Below are positions 9,501-19,179 of a stretch of 64,000 nt of DNA, piece after piece. The stretch spans positions 17,507-81,506 of the forward strand of contig JAFYWX010000042.1 of the NCBI GenBank assembly GCA_017546445.1, written 5' to 3'. The stretch comes from Akkermansia sp. (GTDB lineage: Bacteria > Verrucomicrobiota > Verrucomicrobiia > Verrucomicrobiales > Akkermansiaceae). A model generated the notes under the pieces. It saw only the letters and a list, made by a program, of their open reading frames with translations, had not been told where the DNA came from and ran no database searches. Within the stretch, counting starts at the first letter, position 1; each line of letters begins with the position of its first letter. The translations under genes were made by a program, and so were the position numbers.

Positions 9501-12500
9501 GCACCACCGCCAATGAAGGCTAAGTCAGACCCCTCGGCAATGGAATCGCTGTCCAGAACTGAGGATGCGGAATCATCCTCCCAGACCACCAGCCCCTCGC
9601 GAAGGGTGGTAATGAGCTCCAGCTTGTTGCCATCCCAGCAGAGCTTGGCATCATACAGATTATCCTTACCGGTACCCTTTTCAATAGAAGTACCTTCAGC
9701 AAGGATATCAAGGCCGTTATAGCTCATCTTGCCCGTGCTGGTTTCCTTGAGCGTGATAAGGGTGGTGCTGGTGGCGGTCACATTGCTCAGGGCAGCGGTA
9801 GACAGACTGATAGCCAGATCACCACCACGCATGGACAGAGTATCTGCCTCCAGCACAGCATCGTAGGAATTGAAAGTAAGCTGCTCACCCAGAATCAGCT
9901 CAGCACCTGTGGCATTAAGAGCACCACCCAGAGTCAGGGCATCAGCAGAGAATTCCACCTTCTTGCCCAGAGCCAGTGTCGTATCAGTGTCGATTACCGC
10001 AGCAGTGGTAGATACAATGCCGTTCCAGTCAGCAGAAAGCTTCACCGGACCGGTCAGGGTCAGGGAATCACCATTGAGGTATACACCCTTACCAGCCAGC
10101 TGGGCCGTACCGGCATTGTTCTCGACAAAATCATCAGAGGAGTCCAGAGTCTGACCCTCGGCAATGTTAATCGTGCCGCCATTGGCTGCCACCTCGAGCT
10201 TAATAGTACCCAGGTCCTTGCCGATGACCAGTTCACCACCATTGAGCTTGAAGGACTCGGCAGAATCACCGTCATCATTGGTAAGGTTCAGCGCATCATT
10301 GTAGGTAACCGTGCCGGAGCTTACCCAGTAGGTAGTGCTCACACCGTGGTCTGCAACCAGGGAACCACCTTCCTTCAGTGTTACAGCGTAACCGTTCACC
10401 TTGAGGCCCGTGGTATCCACCGAAGCACCTTCACCCAGAGCGATGACGCCAGCGTACACATCAGATGTGTAGTCGAAGCCGTTTCGGGTTTCATCAGCAA
10501 AGGTGATATTCTGGACACAGGAGAAACCGCTCAGCGTGGTTTCGCCGGTAAGAGCCAGCGTACCGGCATTCACTGTAATCTGGCTGCTCAGGTCAGCGCC
10601 TGTCAGGGTTACCGTGCCCGTGGTATCTACTACCACACCTGCACCCAGTGCAGCACCAGCAGCGCTCCAGGTACCCTTCAGCGTGGTACCGGAAATGCTG
10701 ATATCGGTGGAGGTGATGGCTGCGCCTGCACCAACGATTTCGAGAGAACCGCCCGTGGAGGTCAGCTTGCCGGAAATACCACCAGCCGTCAGTGCACCGC
10801 TGTTGGTCACCTCGCAGGCCACATCGCCAGCAACATTCAGAGCAGCGCCGGCCTTCACCTCTACAGAGGTGGTGCCTCCCATGGCGCTCAGGTTCAGGGT
10901 ACCACCGTTCACGGTGATATCACCCGCCCAGTCAGCACCCAGGGTATCAACCGTGGCAGTGCCCGTCTCGCTCTTCACCAGAGAACCAGTACCAGCAATG
11001 GAGCCAGTGCCGGCATTCAGTTCCTGCGTGGTGGCAATCTCAAGGGTAGCACCCGTTGCAACATTCACCGTGCTGGCGGCCATGCTGGCGGTGCCGGTAA
11101 GCTGCAGCGTGCCTTCGTTCACATTCACGCTGATACCTGTACCAGTACCGGAAACACCCACCGTGGTAGCCAGAACACCAGCACCCACCTTATCGATGGT
11201 TACGCCAGCAGTCGGCAGAGCACCCACCGTGGCGGTGGCCTTATCTGCCACTTCCACCTTGTTGAAGCCGGTGAAGCTTACACCCGTGCGATCCTGCGTA
11301 CCGGTAAACACAAGCGTGCTATCACCCGTAATCACAGAGTTGGTCTGGCTGGTCTTGTAACCACCGGAAATAATCTTACCATCTGCAATGGTAGCAGCGG
11401 CAGAGAGCTTCACCGTGGTGGATTCCGTGGTAAGGTTGGTTGCGTTGCCCTGGTAACCGGCTGCGTACACATCGCCGGCAATCTCACCACCCTGCAGGTC
11501 GATGACAATATCGCCCTGAGTGATGGTGGCATCTGCCTTGTTACGCACGGTGTAGGTACCGCCGTAGACGTTGGTCACCTTGCCACCGGAGATGATGATG
11601 GTGCTGTCGCCCATGGAAGCGGTCACGGCCGCATCACCTGTGCCGTTGATATAGAGACCACCGATAAGGTCGGCATTCAGGGTGCCGCCGCTCACGGTCA
11701 CGCTGGTGTTACCCACGGTAAGAGTGCCTGCGCCGGTTTCGAGATGGCTGCCTGCCACCACCTTATCAGCAAAGGTACCACCGGACAGGGAGATGACTAC
11801 ATCGCCCGTGGTGCTGGTGCCGGCAGTTTCATGATAGGCACCGCCGTATACAGCGCCATTGAAGGTGCCGCCGGAGATGGAAAGGCTGGTGCCACCCGTG
11901 GTGGACGTGAAGTTGCCAGCCAGGTAGGAACCGGCTACAACCTTGGAGGAGTAGGTGGAGGCACCACTGATATTGACAGATGAGGTACCCGTGGTGTTGA
12001 TGGAGCCGCCATTGTTGCGAGAACCACCCACAATATCAGCCGTGAAGGTCACGTCAGAATTACCGATGATGTTTACGTTGGTATCACCGGTGATGTTGGC
12101 CTGGTAGGTACCAGTCCAGTTGAAGTGGCCACCAATCAGCTTCTTGGCGAAGTTAGCAGCATCGCCGGTGTATCCGGAGAGATCAACCGTCACATTGGTG
12201 GTGCCGGTCAGGTTGTTGGTGCAACCACGGCTCTGCGGGTCAAAGGATGTACCAGCGCCAATCACAGCATCGCCAGGAGCGGCACCACCCATACCGTTGG
12301 TGTTGACGGTGCTCAGCGGCACATAAACATAGATGTTCGTGGTACCATTGAAGTGGGTCGTGTTGCCGTGAGCATTCGTACCGGAACCAACGATGGCGGC
12401 GGTCACATCGCCACTGAAGATGGAGATGTAGCTGTTGCCGGTGAATACCGGGCCGCGGCCGTCCTGGTGAGAACCACCCACGATGGAGCCAACGGTGGCG

Positions 12501-15500
12501 CCATCAACCACGATATGGGAATCACCATTGAAGTTGCCAACTGTACCGGAACCCCAGGAGTTAGCGAAATGACCACCCACAATCAGCTTGTACTGCCCCT
12601 CTTCTGCGCGGATCCAGGTATCGCCCTGGAAAGCAGTGTTAGAGGTGCCGCTCGGGAGGAGGGAACCACCAAAGACCGATACGCCAGCGCCACCACCGGT
12701 CAATACGGCAGCAATGCGGCCGGACTGGTTATCGGCATCGGTGCCTGCCAGGCTGAAATCACCACTTTCAGGCACAGCAACCTGTGCAGGAGACATCGGG
12801 GAGGAAATAATGGCATCCATGCCCCAGTTCATATCCCAGTCAGTGTGCAGCTCTACATCACTGATAAGCTTCCAGTAACCGTTGCTGTTCTGCAGGGTGT
12901 ATTCACCGGCTTCCAGGCCGAGAACGGAAATCTTATCTGCAGAGATGCTGCTGGCAAGACCCAGCTCAATACCCTGTGCCAGCTGGTCCTGCAGGGCCAT
13001 GATATTGATGACCACATTGCTGTTCAGGCTACCAATCTGCAGCAGGGAACCTTCCATGGTGCCGTAGGAAAGAATGGCATTATCAGCAAGGCTCAGGTTG
13101 TTGATGGTCAGCGGGCCTTCATGGTTCATGTTGAGCTGAGAGCCCACCATGTTGTTAATGACCAGGCTACCCTCACCCTTCTTGTTGAAGAAGCCGGTAG
13201 CGTTGTTCACCGTGAGCACCACGCCGGCATCCAGAACCACATCACCGCTGCCGCCCAGGGTCTCCATGGTGGCGGTCGTGCCTTCTGCACTCAGAGAACC
13301 ACCTGCCAGGCTTACCACAGATGTAGCAGAGGAGCCATCGAGCATCTTGAGCACGCCTTCATTCACGAATACCGTGCCACCGGTGGTCACCGTACCACCG
13401 ATAGCCAGGGTACCTGCACCCGTCTTGGCCAGGTTACCATTGTTGTTGTTACCCAGATTGCCAAGTGATGTCAGGGTACCATCCACCACATTCATAGTGG
13501 TGGTCTGGCCGCTGTTTCTCAGGCGCACAGGAGCATCAATGCTGCTCTCGCCGTAGGAAACGATGGTGCCACCATTCTCGAAGAAGTCAAGTGCGCCATA
13601 AGCATCGCCCGTGCCGAAAACAGTTGCATCCTTGAGAACAAGCGTGCACTCGGAAGGAAGAGACTGGCGGTGTTCGCCCAGGTCCAGCGAGCCGCCATCA
13701 ACGGTGATGGTGAAATTGTTGCTTGCAGTGTAGTTAATCACGTCACTACCTGCAAACTTCAGCGTACCCTGCACCACCATGTCGCGGCTGATAAGGCCGG
13801 AGGCGGATTCCGTGAGCGTGGTGCCCTCAGCAATATAGATGGTACCGCCGCTGATGCTGGTGGTACCAAGGCTCCCTGACAGAGAGGTTTCACCCTCTAC
13901 AGCAATCGTCAGCTTGCTATCCGCGCTCAGGGTAATGGAGCTCAGGGAGTTACCGGTGGTCTGCACCGTCAGGTCGCCTTCCACAATTGTGGCTGCGGAG
14001 CTCACAGTGCCCGTGCCGGCCAGAATCAGGTTTGTGCCGGCTTCCACCGTCAGTTCGGAGGCGGCAATAGCACCCTCAACCGTGGCGGTCACATCGCCCT
14101 GGTTGCCTGCAATGGCGACCAGCGCATTGTTGGTGAATGCCACGCCGTTATCAAATGCAGAACCTTCTGTCCAGGTCAGGGAGGGGCCACCGCTCCAGGT
14201 GACCAGTTTCTGGACGGAAAGCACACCTGTGCTGTCCAGCACCCAGGTGCCATCGCCCTCATAACCGGCTACCTGCACCTTGCCGGCAGTCAGCGTGCCG
14301 CCGTTTACCGTGAAAAGCTGGTAGGTATCACCACCGGTCCAGCCGCTCAGGTCAAAAATGGTCGTGTTTTCGTTTACAGTAAGCGTACCGGCAGTCAGGG
14401 TCACGGTATCAACAATCTTCACCGTGCCATTCAGGTTGGCATTGGCCCCCAGGGACTGACCGGAGCCCAGATTCAGAACACCACCGTCCTGCAGGTTGAT
14501 GACGGAAGAGAAAGCAGCAGAGGTGTTCAGCGTGAGCATACCACCTGCCAGAACGCTCATATCAGAGCAGTTCATGTTACCTTCACCAGTGAACTTGAGC
14601 TCACCTTCACGCACGTAGAAGGTGTGGGAGAAGGCACTGGCGGCGGTCATTTCCATGATACCATCGCCCAGCTTCTGCACGCGGCGGCCCCAATCGCCAT
14701 TCACCAGGCGGGCAGACATCAGAAGGTCGGCGGTATTGGTGGCATCAATATCGAAAGTGCCACGTGCTACGTTGAACTCGTAGCCTTCACCATCGCCACC
14801 GGCACCATTGTTACCAGCCTTGATGGCGCCGGGACCGGTAATTTCAGACATCTGCGTAGCGTCTGCCGTGATATTGATGGAACTGGTACGGCGCTCAAAG
14901 CATACAGCAGTAGCTTCGTTGGCCAGAACAATCTTACCACCACTCAGGTTGATAACGGTGTTGTTAAGATAGAAACTTTCGGGGGTCTGAATGGTCCACT
15001 CAGAGCCGGCAGCCATGTTCACCGTGCGCAGAGCCGTACCACGATTCCCGTTTTCCCAGCCGAACAGGTTCTTCGACTGCAGCCTGGCGCCAGCTTCAAG
15101 GTTAATGGTGACATCTGCACCCTCCTTGCTGGCGAATACGCAGTAACGGCCTTCATCGGTGGTTACGTCCAGCGTGGCACCCGTGGCAATATTCACGGTG
15201 GATACACCCTTGTTCTCAGCCTGGGCGGTGGCCCAGGTCACCGTGCCATCGGTCACATTCAGAGTGATGCTGGCATCCGTGGCATCTCCCTCAAACTGGA
15301 TGGATTCACTGATTGTTACGCCATCGCCAACATTCAGCACATCGCCATCAGAGAAACTGGCGGTGGGGTCCGTGGAGGTGGCTGCAGAAGCCTGACCTGA
15401 CAGCACAAATGCGACAAACCCACCAGCAAATGTGGCAGAGCCGACAGTGGAGCTGGCAATACCGGCTACGGCTGTGATACAAGCCAGCACGGAGTTGCGA

Positions 15501-15526
15501 AGCAGTTTCGGGAGGTGTAATTTCAT
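6584..15526 (-). CDS. Giant autotransporter with beta-strand-rich passenger
   Basis: The 2,980-residue protein has a long signal peptide (residues 1 to about 48, ending SGQASA) and a passenger of low-complexity Gly/Thr/Ser/Val repeats. Many repeats read like autotransporter-associated beta-strand units (G-x-L-x-L-x-G-x-N patterns). From about residue 1000 to 1430 there is a distinct set of units ending in VGGS, VYGG or VAGS. The last 280 or so residues form an autotransporter beta-barrel domain ending in GYRINF with a terminal Phe. The protein should be surface-displayed through its own barrel. Function is unknown; adhesion or glycan contact is a guess from the class. The start is preceded by an AT-rich 250-base gap shared with the divergent carB. 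Confidence 0.9.
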   Translation of the reverse strand: MKLHLPKLLRNSVLACITAVAGIASSTVGSATFAGGFVAFVLSGQASAATSTDPTASFSDGDVLNVGDGVTISESIQFEGDATDASITLNVTDGTVTWATAQAENKGVSTVNIATGATLDVTTDEGRYCVFASKEGADVTINLEAGARLQSKNLFGWENGNRGTALRTVNMAAGSEWTIQTPESFYLNNTVINLSGGKIVLANEATAVCFERRTSSINITADATQMSEITGPGAIKAGNNGAGGDGEGYEFNVARGTFDIDATNTADLLMSARLVNGDWGRRVQKLGDGIMEMTAASAFSHTFYVREGELKFTGEGNMNCSDMSVLAGGMLTLNTSAAFSSVINLQDGGVLNLGSGQSLGANANLNGTVKIVDTVTLTAGTLTVNENTTIFDLSGWTGGDTYQLFTVNGGTLTAGKVQVAGYEGDGTWVLDSTGVLSVQKLVTWSGGPSLTWTEGSAFDNGVAFTNNALVAIAGNQGDVTATVEGAIAASELTVEAGTNLILAGTGTVSSAATIVEGDLTVQTTGNSLSSITLSADSKLTIAVEGETSLSGSLGTTSISGGTIYIAEGTTLTESASGLISRDMVVQGTLKFAGSDVINYTASNNFTITVDGGSLDLGEHRQSLPSECTLVLKDATVFGTGDAYGALDFFENGGTIVSYGESSIDAPVRLRNSGQTTTMNVVDGTLTSLGNLGNNNNGNLAKTGAGTLAIGGTVTTGGTVFVNEGVLKMLDGSSATSVVSLAGGSLSAEGTTATMETLGGSGDVVLDAGVVLTVNNATGFFNKKGEGSLVINNMVGSQLNMNHEGPLTINNLSLADNAILSYGTMEGSLLQIGSLNSNVVINIMALQDQLAQGIELGLASSISADKISVLGLEAGEYTLQNSNGYWKLISDVELHTDWDMNWGMDAIISSPMSPAQVAVPESGDFSLAGTDADNQSGRIAAVLTGGGAGVSVFGGSLLPSGTSNTAFQGDTWIRAEEGQYKLIVGGHFANSWGSGTVGNFNGDSHIVVDGATVGSIVGGSHQDGRGPVFTGNSYISIFSGDVTAAIVGSGTNAHGNTTHFNGTTNIYVYVPLSTVNTNGMGGAAPGDAVIGAGTSFDPQSRGCTNNLTGTTNVTVDLSGYTGDAANFAKKLIGGHFNWTGTYQANITGDTNVNIIGNSDVTFTADIVGGSRNNGGSINTTGTSSVNISGASTYSSKVVAGSYLAGNFTSTTGGTSLSISGGTFNGAVYGGAYHETAGTSTTGDVVISLSGGTFADKVVAGSHLETGAGTLTVGNTSVTVSGGTLNADLIGGLYINGTGDAAVTASMGDSTIIISGGKVTNVYGGTYTVRNKADATITQGDIVIDLQGGEIAGDVYAAGYQGNATNLTTESTTVKLSAAATIADGKIISGGYKTSQTNSVITGDSTLVFTGTQDRTGVSFTGFNKVEVADKATATVGALPTAGVTIDKVGAGVLATTVGVSGTGTGISVNVNEGTLQLTGTASMAASTVNVATGATLEIATTQELNAGTGSIAGTGSLVKSETGTATVDTLGADWAGDITVNGGTLNLSAMGGTTSVEVKAGAALNVAGDVACEVTNSGALTAGGISGKLTSTGGSLEIVGAGAAITSTDISISGTTLKGTWSAAGAALGAGVVVDTTGTVTLTGADLSSQITVNAGTLALTGETTLSGFSCVQNITFADETRNGFDYTSDVYAGVIALGEGASVDTTGLKVNGYAVTLKEGGSLVADHGVSTTYWVSSGTVTYNDALNLTNDDGDSAESFKLNGGELVIGKDLGTIKLEVAANGGTINIAEGQTLDSSDDFVENNAGTAQLAGKGVYLNGDSLTLTGPVKLSADWNGIVSTTAAVIDTDTTLALGKKVEFSADALTLGGALNATGAELILGEQLTFNSYDAVLEADTLSMRGGDLAISLSTAALSNVTATSTTLITLKETSTGKMSYNGLDILAEGTSIEKGTGKDNLYDAKLCWDGNKLELITTLREGLVVWEDDSASSVLDSDSIAEGSDLAFIGGGASEVEVSGNASVQNIIVSNHTAKEDYVLTGDSIDVAENLTVNYGATLTVKNEVTVEGDTVVGEDSALTVSGGTLTTGSLQAATAQVTVGSGATLAAKGDVEASSIVVQASNLTAQSVVVAGDIDVEEKGSLAAKGDVVATNIAVAEASTLKADSAAVKTVENKGTLDIKGMLVATSPTSVYSLRSASIAEGSIVNSGDMTVGGVVADSFTMTGGTLEITSKDGFQSAETNIEAGTLKANKVDWSIDGGTLGKVTIEGDKKITLSNVTLTDALTNEGNLELTGEINISNLEYKGTSVFTDLNGELTEKGNGYASTTNIYTVVTGNAAIVDESEVQWNSGSDADYVYNNGILTEKLTFSHDTYVVNTDLTYNSALNTALKANDTKEILAAGGTLKVQTALVKQSLTVDGGTVDVKAAVAKEISLKSGLVDINASVNGIAAQGGTINIGSGATGEVKVTGSKVSITGGNGVAGLTIDNGVVANLALADTTVTTAKEGVTLNGTLENGVLSVTEGTKLTGNLVLQDSKLNITSTNTGLTLTDAEVKSLTNNGLVSLDSITVDVDDIVVEGIAAYDKYFSGWEVKDGKVVAAGRNTSYYTEKVGKDVSANAAAGLAMADAALVTLNPQMTKGSDLGAVLSILDTASGDKAEELGASLAGASTAVLGMAAMGDVERQLKAIRNRTTTMGVDQSVANDDMPYFNAWINAEGDRSELGESGSESGYELNSWGGTVGFDVDFSPTVTAGMALTAMYGDLDVTGADTATGSMDSCYVSVFARYAPSAWTHTFVATIGSSDISLDRTVAGVQLEGETSGMSFGFMYELGHVYALDEDGTACLQPVFNVAWRHTSVDAYTETGSDLALEVGEQTLDTITIGAGARLQAVVGESMYNRTSILEARVLAKVDAGDRSGSSKVALNALPGASTNVDSTEMGAFGLEAGAGLTIPVGQEGGSIFMDASVELRSDYTNVNGTVGYRINF

Positions 15527-15595
15527 AAGTATAAATTAGTTGATAAAATCGAAAGCGAGCAAGGAGATACAATCCACCCACTCTAATGCCTTATC

Positions 15596-15624
15596 ATGAT
15601 AGCCAAACACCCCTCGCAGAGCAA
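15596..15624 (-). promoter_or_regulatory. Possible promoter of the autotransporter gene
   Basis: TTGCTC (15624-15619) and TATCAT (15601-15596) are spaced by 17 bases on the minus strand, giving a leader of about 60-65 bases before the ATG at 15526. The boxes are weaker than most others listed here. Confidence 0.45.
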
Positions 15625-15670
15625 GCAGAAAAGTGCAAATTCCCAAAAAAAAGGAATTCATCCCTTTGCT

Positions 15671-15699
15671 GCAGGAAGGTTTACAGACCTTTCCCCTGC
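15671..15699. promoter_or_regulatory. Imperfect inverted repeat in the carB/autotransporter divergent region
   Basis: GCAGGAAGGT (15671-15680) pairs with ACCTTTCCCCTGC (15687-15699) with small bulges around a 6-base centre. It lies in the intergenic region between the divergent genes and could be an operator. No regulator is identified. Confidence 0.35.
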
Positions 15700-15810
15700 C
15701 TGAATAGGCTTAAAATGCGGGTTATCTGGTAATTTTTTCTCAAATTCATTGCACATTAGTCTTGCATTTTAGGTCGAGATGTGGCATATATCTGCAAGTT
15801 TACACTGACC

Positions 15811-18800
15811 ATGCCTAAAGACACATCTATCAAGAAGATTCTCGTCATTGGCTCGGGCCCCATTGTTATCGGTCAGGGGTGTGAGTTTGACTACTCCGGT
15901 ACTCAAGCCTGTAAGGCGTTGAAGCAGGAAGGTTATGAAGTGGTGTTGGTGAATTCCAATCCGGCCACCATCATGACCGACCCCGAGACCGCTCCCCGCA
16001 CTTATGTGGAACCGATTACGCCCGAATATGTAGAAAAAATCATTGCCCGTGAGCGCCCGGATGCCATGCTGCCCACCCTGGGTGGCCAGACGGCTCTGAA
16101 CTGCGCCATGGCTCTGCACAAGGCCGGCACGCTGGAGAAGTACGGCGTGCGCATGATTGGTGCAGATGCCGAGGCAATCGACAAGGGCGAAGACCGCCAG
16201 AGCTTCAAGGATGCGATGATTCGCATCGGCCTGGACCTGCCCGCCAGCGGTGTGGCCCACAGCATGGCCGAGGCATGGGATATTGCCAAGAATGTGGTAG
16301 GCAACTACCCGATGATTATCCGCCCGGCTTTCACCCTGGGTGGCACGGGTGGCGGTGTGGCCTACAATAAGACTGAGTTTGAAGAAATCGTTTCCCGCGG
16401 TCTGGATCTTTCCCCGGTGCACGAGGTGCTGATTGAGGAAAGCCTGCTGGGCTGGAAGGAAATCGAGATGGAAGTGATGCGCGACGTGGCCGATAACTGC
16501 ATCGCTATCTGCTCCATCGAAAACCTGGACCCCATGGGTATTCACACGGGCGACTCCATCACCGTGGCTCCGGCCATGACGCTGACGGCCCGCGAATACG
16601 CTCTGGTGCGCCAGGCCTCTTTCGATATCATCCGCGAAATCGGCGTGAAGAGCGGCGGCAGTAACATTCAGTTCGCCATGTGCCCGAAGACCGGCCGTCT
16701 GGTGGTGATTGAGATGAACCCGCGCGTGAGCCGTTCCTCTGCCCTGGCTTCCAAGGCCACCGGCTTCCCCATCGCCAAGTTTGCTGCCAAGCTGGCCGTG
16801 GGTTACACGCTGGATGAACTGCGCAACGATATCACCAAGGTAACGCCCGCTTCTTTCGAGCCCACCATCGACTACGTGGTGGTGAAGGTGCCGCGCTTCA
16901 CCTTCGAGAAGTTCAAGAAGGCTGATGAACGCCTGACCACCGCCATGAAGAGCGTGGGTGAGGTGATGAGCATCGGCCGCACCTTCAAGGAATCTCTGCA
17001 GAAGGCTCTGCGCTCTCTGGAGACCGGCCGCTGGGGCTTCGGCTTCGACCTGAAGGACCCGAAGAACCCGACCCGCGATGAGATTGCCGCCAAGCTGGCT
17101 GTGCCGAATGCTGAGCGTATCTTCTGGATTCAGACCGCTTATGTGAACGGCTGGACGCTGGAGGAGATTCAGGACCTGACGGATATTGACCCCTGGTTCC
17201 TGGACCAGCTGAAGCAGCTGGCTGAGGCCGGCATGAAGCTGAAGGATCTGGACCTGCTGGAAGCCAAGAAGATGGGCTTCTCTGACCGCCAGATTGCTCT
17301 GGCCCGCGGTTGCAGCGAGGACGAAGTGCGCGCCGCCCGCAAGGCCCAGGGTGTGGTGCCCTGCTACCGCCTGGTGGACAGCTGCTCTGCTGAGTTCGAG
17401 GCTATCACGCCGTACTTCTATTCCTCCTATGGTGAGGAGAACGAGGCCCGCAAGACGGACAAGAAGAAGATTATGATTCTGGGCGGTGGTCCGAACCGCA
17501 TCGGCCAGGGTATTGAGTTCGACTACTGCTGCTCTCACGCTTCCTTCGCACTGAAGGAGCTGGGCTACGAGACCATCATGGTGAACTCCAACCCCGAGAC
17601 GGTTTCCACCGACTTCGATACCTCTGACAAGCTTTACTTCGAACCGCTCACCCTGGAAGATGTGCTCAACATCTGCGACCAGGAGAAGCCGGATGGCGTG
17701 ATTGTGCAGTTCGGCGGCCAGACTCCGCTGAACCTGGCTGCTGCCCTGCAGGAGCGCGGTGTGCCCATCATCGGCACCAGCCCCCGCAGCATCGAGCTGG
17801 CTGAGGACCGCAAGTACTTCTCCGCCCTGCTGGATGAAATCGGCCTGAAGCAGGCTGAGGCCGGCACCGCCACCAATGAGGACGAGGCTGTAGCCGTGGC
17901 CACGCGCATCGGTTACCCGGTGCTGGTGCGTCCCTCCTTCGTGCTGGGTGGCCGCGCCATGATGATTGTGTACGATGAGCAGGAACTGCGCACTTACATG
18001 CGTGAGGCTGTGGATGCTTCCCCCGAGCGCCCGGTGCTGGTGGACCGCTTCCTGGAGCACGCCATGGAGATTGACGTGGACGTGATTGCTGACGGCGAGA
18101 CGAGCGTGGTGGGTGCCATCATGCAGCACGTGGAGCCGGCCGGTATTCACTCCGGTGACTCTGCCTGCATCATCCCCCCGAACCGCGTTTCCGTGGGTAT
18201 GCACAAGGAGATGATGCGTGCCGCCAAGGAGCTGGCCGCCAAGCTCAATGTAAAGGGTCTCATGAATTGCCAGTTCGCCGTGAAGGACGAGCAGCTCTAC
18301 GTGATTGAGGTGAACCCCCGCGCTTCCCGTACGGTGCCCTTCGTTTCCAAGTCCATCGGTGTGCCGCTGGCTAAGCTGGCTGCCAAGGTGATGAGCGGCT
18401 GCAAGCTCAAGGACCTGGGCTTCACCAAGGAAGTGGTGCCGCCCTACTACACCGTGAAGGAGGCTGTGTTCCCCTGGAACCGCTTCCCGGGCATCGACGT
18501 GGTGCTGGGTCCGGAAATGCACTCCACCGGTGAGGTGATGGGCATTGACACCGACCCCGAGGTGGCCTACCTGAAGAGCCAGATTTCTGCCTTCAACGCC
18601 CTGCCCAAGGAGGGTCTGGTGTTCATCTCGGTGAACGACCGCGACAAGCACATCGTGACGGATATTGCCCGCACCATCGCTAAGGCCGGGTTCGACATCT
18701 GCGCCACGAAGGGCACGATGATTCACCTGCTGCAGAACGGCATTGAGTGCGAACGCGCCTATAAGGTGCATGAGCGCCGCCGCCCGGATATTGTGGACCG

Positions 18801-19032
18801 CATCAAGAACGGTGATATCGTGTTCGTGATTAACACGCCCGGGTCTCACGATGCCCGCGAGGACGAGGTGAGCATCCGCGCCGCTGCGGTGAGCAGCAAT
18901 ATCTCCTACGCTACGGATCTTTCCAGCGCCCGCGCCTGCGCCGCCGCTATGCTGCACGCCAAGAATAAGGAGACCACGGTGCGCACGCTGCAGGAATACC
19001 ACGCTGAGGCTGCTGCCGAATACCAGAACTGA
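15811..19032 (+). CDS. carB: Carbamoyl-phosphate synthase large subunit
   Basis: From the ATG at 15811 the protein has 1,073 residues, the length known for E. coli CarB. An upstream in-frame GTG at 15781 adds residues unlike the family, so the later start ([17 protein letters not shown]) is preferred. Two ATP-grasp halves are visible: the first opens with [17 protein letters not shown], the second with [16 protein letters not shown]. An allosteric MGS-like domain ends the protein. CarB uses ammonia from the small subunit, bicarbonate and two ATP to make carbamoyl phosphate for arginine and pyrimidines. carA is not in this window. The gene stands alone with a strong terminator behind it. Confidence 0.97.
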   Translation: MPKDTSIKKILVIGSGPIVIGQGCEFDYSGTQACKALKQEGYEVVLVNSNPATIMTDPETAPRTYVEPITPEYVEKIIARERPDAMLPTLGGQTALNCAMALHKAGTLEKYGVRMIGADAEAIDKGEDRQSFKDAMIRIGLDLPASGVAHSMAEAWDIAKNVVGNYPMIIRPAFTLGGTGGGVAYNKTEFEEIVSRGLDLSPVHEVLIEESLLGWKEIEMEVMRDVADNCIAICSIENLDPMGIHTGDSITVAPAMTLTAREYALVRQASFDIIREIGVKSGGSNIQFAMCPKTGRLVVIEMNPRVSRSSALASKATGFPIAKFAAKLAVGYTLDELRNDITKVTPASFEPTIDYVVVKVPRFTFEKFKKADERLTTAMKSVGEVMSIGRTFKESLQKALRSLETGRWGFGFDLKDPKNPTRDEIAAKLAVPNAERIFWIQTAYVNGWTLEEIQDLTDIDPWFLDQLKQLAEAGMKLKDLDLLEAKKMGFSDRQIALARGCSEDEVRAARKAQGVVPCYRLVDSCSAEFEAITPYFYSSYGEENEARKTDKKKIMILGGGPNRIGQGIEFDYCCSHASFALKELGYETIMVNSNPETVSTDFDTSDKLYFEPLTLEDVLNICDQEKPDGVIVQFGGQTPLNLAAALQERGVPIIGTSPRSIELAEDRKYFSALLDEIGLKQAEAGTATNEDEAVAVATRIGYPVLVRPSFVLGGRAMMIVYDEQELRTYMREAVDASPERPVLVDRFLEHAMEIDVDVIADGETSVVGAIMQHVEPAGIHSGDSACIIPPNRVSVGMHKEMMRAAKELAAKLNVKGLMNCQFAVKDEQLYVIEVNPRASRTVPFVSKSIGVPLAKLAAKVMSGCKLKDLGFTKEVVPPYYTVKEAVFPWNRFPGIDVVLGPEMHSTGEVMGIDTDPEVAYLKSQISAFNALPKEGLVFISVNDRDKHIVTDIARTIAKAGFDICATKGTMIHLLQNGIECERAYKVHERRRPDIVDRIKNGDIVFVINTPGSHDAREDEVSIRAAAVSSNISYATDLSSARACAAAMLHAKNKETTVRTLQEYHAEAAAEYQN

Positions 19033-19050
19033 AGCGTCTGATTCATTTCC

Positions 19051-19087
19051 GCGCCCCCTGACCAAAACCAGGGGGCGCGCTTTTTTT
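19051..19087 (+). terminator. Rho-independent terminator of carB
   Basis: A 10-bp GC stem (19051-19060 with 19069-19078), loop of 8 bases, is followed by seven T at 19081-19087. Confidence 0.9.
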
Positions 19088-19179
19088 GATGTTGGATGTT
19101 TAATGTTGAATGTTTGAATTCCGCGGGCGGGACGCCCGCCTGATTTTTCCAATAGTCACTAGTCAATCGTCAATCGCCA
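19088..19179. other. Short low-complexity spacer with an extra hairpin
   Basis: The stretch begins with near-repeats of GATGTT/AATGTT, then has a GCGGGCG/CGCCCGC hairpin followed by TTTTT, then near-repeats of AGTCAAT/CGTCAATCG. No gene is seen. Such degenerate spacer text can recur between genes in these genomes, but only one copy is in this window. Confidence 0.4.

Noticed and set aside
6452..9523. A 1,023-residue plus-strand open frame
   Set aside because: It lies antisense to the autotransporter and mirrors its repeats; composition (many His, Gly, Thr) is that of a shadow.
15781..15810. A GTG start 10 codons earlier for carB
   Set aside because: The added residues are not part of the family; the ATG at 15811 gives exactly the 1,073 residues of E. 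coli CarB.
15769..19152. A 1,127-residue minus-strand open frame
   Set aside because: It is antisense to carB, which is certain.
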